Of a stretch of DNA of 6,781 bases, positions 5,361-6,781 are shown in pieces. The stretch comes from JABIBT01 sp964481835 (GTDB lineage Archaea; Nanobdellota; Nanobdellia; SCGC-AAA011-G17; PNOQ01), in the NCBI GenBank assembly GCA_964481835.1, contig CAYZTT010000026.1, positions 1 to 6,781 on the forward strand, written 5' to 3'. The position numbers were made by a program, and so were the translations under genes. Position 1 is the first letter of the stretch. Each line of letters opens with the position of its first letter. The notes beneath the pieces were generated by a model that worked only from the letters and a program-made list of their open reading frames with translations, was not told where the DNA came from and made no database searches.

Positions 5361-5665
5361 TATAATTTAGGAATTGCCCTTCCCTGAACCCTCGGCCTTG
5401 GTTGCATCCGGTTCTTATTCTCCATTAGAACCAATCCTCGAGCCAATTGTTTATTTTCCTGAATCAAAGCATTGATCTTATTATTCAATTTGACCATTTC
5501 TTCATGATTTCCACTGCCCATATTCCGAGAGGCCTCTTCAAATAAGCCAACCAAGTTATCTAAACGCTTAACCAAGTCCTTATTAGACTCTACTAAAGAA
5601 ATACTCAATTTTTGTAATTTAACATTACTATCAACTAGTTTTTTCATAGTCGCAGAATCAACCAT
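5360..5665 (-). CDS. small coiled-coil protein, 101 aa
   Basis: No family recognised. Residues 5-50 and 55-86 are helical, with heptad-like Leu/Val/Ile spacing (KKLVDSNVKLQKLSISLVES; MVKLNNKINALIQENKQL), broken by a Gly/Ser/Asn hinge (MGSGNH, 49-54). The C-terminal 15 residues are basic and proline-containing (QPRPRVQGRAIPKL), a likely flexible contact tail. There are no cysteines and no membrane span. The ATG at 5665 has a strong archaeal ribosome binding site, GAGAGGTGA, four bases upstream. The stop overlaps the ATG of the secretion-ATPase-N-domain gene (TAATG), so the two proteins are probably made together and may interact; coiled-coil accessory proteins also accompany archaellum/pilus ATPases, but that parallel is inference. 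Confidence 0.75.
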   Translation of the reverse strand: MVDSATMKKLVDSNVKLQKLSISLVESNKDLVKRLDNLVGLFEEASRNMGSGNHEEMVKLNNKINALIQENKQLARGLVLMENKNRMQPRPRVQGRAIPKL

Positions 5666-5710
5666 TATTTCACCTCTCTTTAATTTAATTTTTTAGTTAT
5701 AAAAATGTTT
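5666..5710 (-). promoter_or_regulatory. promoter and Shine-Dalgarno leader of the coiled-coil/N-domain operon
   Basis: TATA octamer TTTATAAC at 5703-5696 is centred 34.5 nt before ATG 5665. With the same 25.5-nt TATA-to-start spacing, transcription begins near 5674, leaving a leader of about 9 nt that starts in GGTGA (5674-5670). The promoter sits directly after the TFB stop codon. Confidence 0.6.
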
Positions 5711-6649
5711 CTACTCTTCAACAGGTTCTTCCAATTTAATTTTCTTCTTAACTTCCTCTTCTAAATCCAATTCCTTAAGTAATTCCTTGTATCTATTCCT
5801 AATTGTAACCTCAGTAACTCCTGCTACATCCGCTACCTCTCTTTGTGTTCTTTTCTCATTATTCATTAAAGCAGCAACATATAATGAAGCAGCAGCAATT
5901 CCAGTTGGACCTCTGCCAGATGTTAACTCAGCAGCTTGTGCCATTTCTAAAATCTCTACAGCCTTACTTTGTGTCTCTGCACTTAACTTTAATGCACTTG
6001 AAAACCTTGGAATATAGTCAATGGGATTACTTGGCAATATTCTAATTCCCAACTCCCTTGTGATAAACCTATAAGTTCTACCAATTTCCTTCTTGTCAAT
6101 TCCAGATGCATCTGCAAGCTCATCCAAAGTTCTAGGGATTTCATGTCTCCTGCATGCAGCATATAATGCTCCTGCAACCACAGATTCCATTGATCTTCCC
6201 CTTACTAGTCCTCTTTGAACTGCATTTCGATATATTGCTGAGGCGTCCTCAACAACGGAATTTGGTAATTTTAAATATGAAGATACTCTCTTTAATTCAG
6301 CTAATGCTAATTTTAAATTTCTCTCAATAGCAGTACTAATTCTATGCTGCCATTTTTGTAATCTCGAGAATCTTTGCTTTGATTTCCCCGATAATTTTAG
6401 AATATCTGAGCCACTCCCAATAGAGGTTCCCAGACCTTGATCAAATTTTTGTTGAGTTAAAGGTGCACCGGTTCTTCTTCTTTTGGCAGCCTGATCAGAA
6501 TCAAATTCTCTCCACTCATGGCCAAAATCAATCATCTTCTCCTCAATAACTAAACCACAATCTTTACAAATGATTTCTCCACGTTCATCCTTAAAAATTA
6601 AGTTTATACTTCCGCATTCAGGACATTTTTTTACATAACGAGATGACAT
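5711..6649 (-). CDS. tfb: transcription initiation factor B (TFB, TFIIB homologue)
   Basis: TFB binds the TBP-TATA complex and the BRE, then recruits archaeal RNA polymerase and sets the start site. The 312-aa product is full length for the family. It has an N-terminal zinc ribbon with Cys9, Cys12, Cys28 and Cys31 (CPEC and CKDC), a B-reader/linker region at about 36-80 (EWREFDSDQAAKRRRTGAPL), and two cyclin repeats at about 100-200 and 205-295. The second repeat ends in the BRE-contacting helix-turn-helix (TQREVADVAGVTEVTIRNRY, 268-287), and an acidic tail follows. The start is ATG 6649 (MSSRYVKKCPEC), preceded by GGTGGTGA; an ATG 14 codons upstream lies before the ribosome binding site and over the likely start site. 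It has no intein or truncation. The tfb gene heads a minus-strand run with its own promoter. Confidence 0.96.
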   Translation of the reverse strand: MSSRYVKKCPECGSINLIFKDERGEIICKDCGLVIEEKMIDFGHEWREFDSDQAAKRRRTGAPLTQQKFDQGLGTSIGSGSDILKLSGKSKQRFSRLQKWQHRISTAIERNLKLALAELKRVSSYLKLPNSVVEDASAIYRNAVQRGLVRGRSMESVVAGALYAACRRHEIPRTLDELADASGIDKKEIGRTYRFITRELGIRILPSNPIDYIPRFSSALKLSAETQSKAVEILEMAQAAELTSGRGPTGIAAASLYVAALMNNEKRTQREVADVAGVTEVTIRNRYKELLKELDLEEEVKKKIKLEEPVEE

Positions 6650-6690
6650 TTTTTCACCACCCAAAGAGTATATAACAACCTTTAAATACA
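6650..6690 (-). promoter_or_regulatory. tfb promoter and GGTGA leader
   Basis: TATTTAAA at 6688-6681 is centred 35.5 nt upstream of ATG 6649, predicting a start near 6659 and a ~10-nt leader with GGTGA at 6658-6654. The arrangement matches that of the coiled-coil gene. A second TATA-like octamer (TTTATAAA, 6705-6712) lies further upstream. Confidence 0.6.
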
Positions 6691-6781
6691 AGTGTCCAGT
6701 TTTATTTATAAATGTTTCTATTTTCGTGTATTGTTAAGTTAGCGGGGGTTTTTATTCCCATAATTCTGAAATTGGAAGTTA
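6691..6781 (+). other. region upstream of tfb; possible start of a rightward transcript
   Basis: TTTATAAA at 6705-6712 is palindromic and could drive rightward transcription starting near 6734. Alternatively an ATG at 6712 opens a short hydrophobic frame (MFLFSCIVKLAGVFIPIILK) that is still open at the window edge, after TTTAAATA at 6681-6688. No tRNA box or known RNA fold is visible. Neither option can be confirmed from 90 bases. Confidence 0.25.

Noticed and set aside
6650..6691. TFB start at the upstream ATG 6691
   Set aside because: It lies before the GGTGA site and over the predicted promoter, and adds 14 residues ahead of the usual short lead to the zinc ribbon.
6735..6781. tRNA or small RNA beginning at the GCGGGGG stretch
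   Set aside because: No A or B box, anticodon arm or C/D-box motif is visible in the bases available.

Overview
This AT-rich window is archaeal. It encodes transcription factor B (TFB), the KEOPS subunit Kae1 and a bulge-helix-bulge (BHB) intron, and it has clear TATA boxes and leaderless starts. Short genes, almost no intergenic space and the divergent small proteins suggest a DPANN-type lineage (Woese-/Pace-/Nanoarchaeota-like). That last point is inference from style, not a marker call.

Layout. Positions 2-346 (+) hold the C-terminal part of a small DUF1616-like membrane protein cut by the window edge. Positions 347-1847 (-) hold three accessory genes, each with its own leaderless promoter: an unknown 112-aa protein, a Zot/HerA-like P-loop ATPase, and an unknown single-span membrane protein. 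A 111-bp divergent promoter region follows. Positions 1959-4145 (+) are the centre of interest: a LAGLIDADG homing endonuclease ORF runs in frame into the start of kae1. Positions 4142-4564 (-) encode an unknown protein whose stop codon overlaps that of kae1. Positions 4599-5665 (-) are a two-gene unit with a stop/start overlap: a small coiled-coil protein and a basic protein ending in what looks like a secretion-ATPase N-domain with no ATPase domain after it. Positions 5711-6649 (-) encode TFB.

Main discovery. kae1 is interrupted after codon 15 by an 18-nt segment (3190-3207) with two in-frame stops. The flanking RNA folds into a textbook BHB: 8-bp outer helix, 3-nt bulge, 4-bp central helix, 3-nt bulge, then a 3-bp inner hairpin. 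Cutting each bulge after its second nucleotide, as the archaeal tRNA-splicing endonuclease does, removes exactly 18 nt. It rebuilds the Kae1 signature ESTAHTFG, with the histidine codon assembled from both exons. Splicing would therefore be required to make this essential tRNA-modification enzyme. The upstream endonuclease ORF has no stop of its own: it reads through kae1 exon 1 and ends at the intron's TAA. Unspliced RNA would thus give free endonuclease, and spliced RNA would give Kae1 and potentially an endonuclease-Kae1 fusion.

Regulatory pattern. Five genes have a TATA octamer centred 25.5 nt before the ATG, which implies leaderless mRNAs. TFB and the coiled-coil gene instead have it about 35 nt upstream with a roughly 10-nt leader containing GGTGA. 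These patterns set most of the start codons chosen here.
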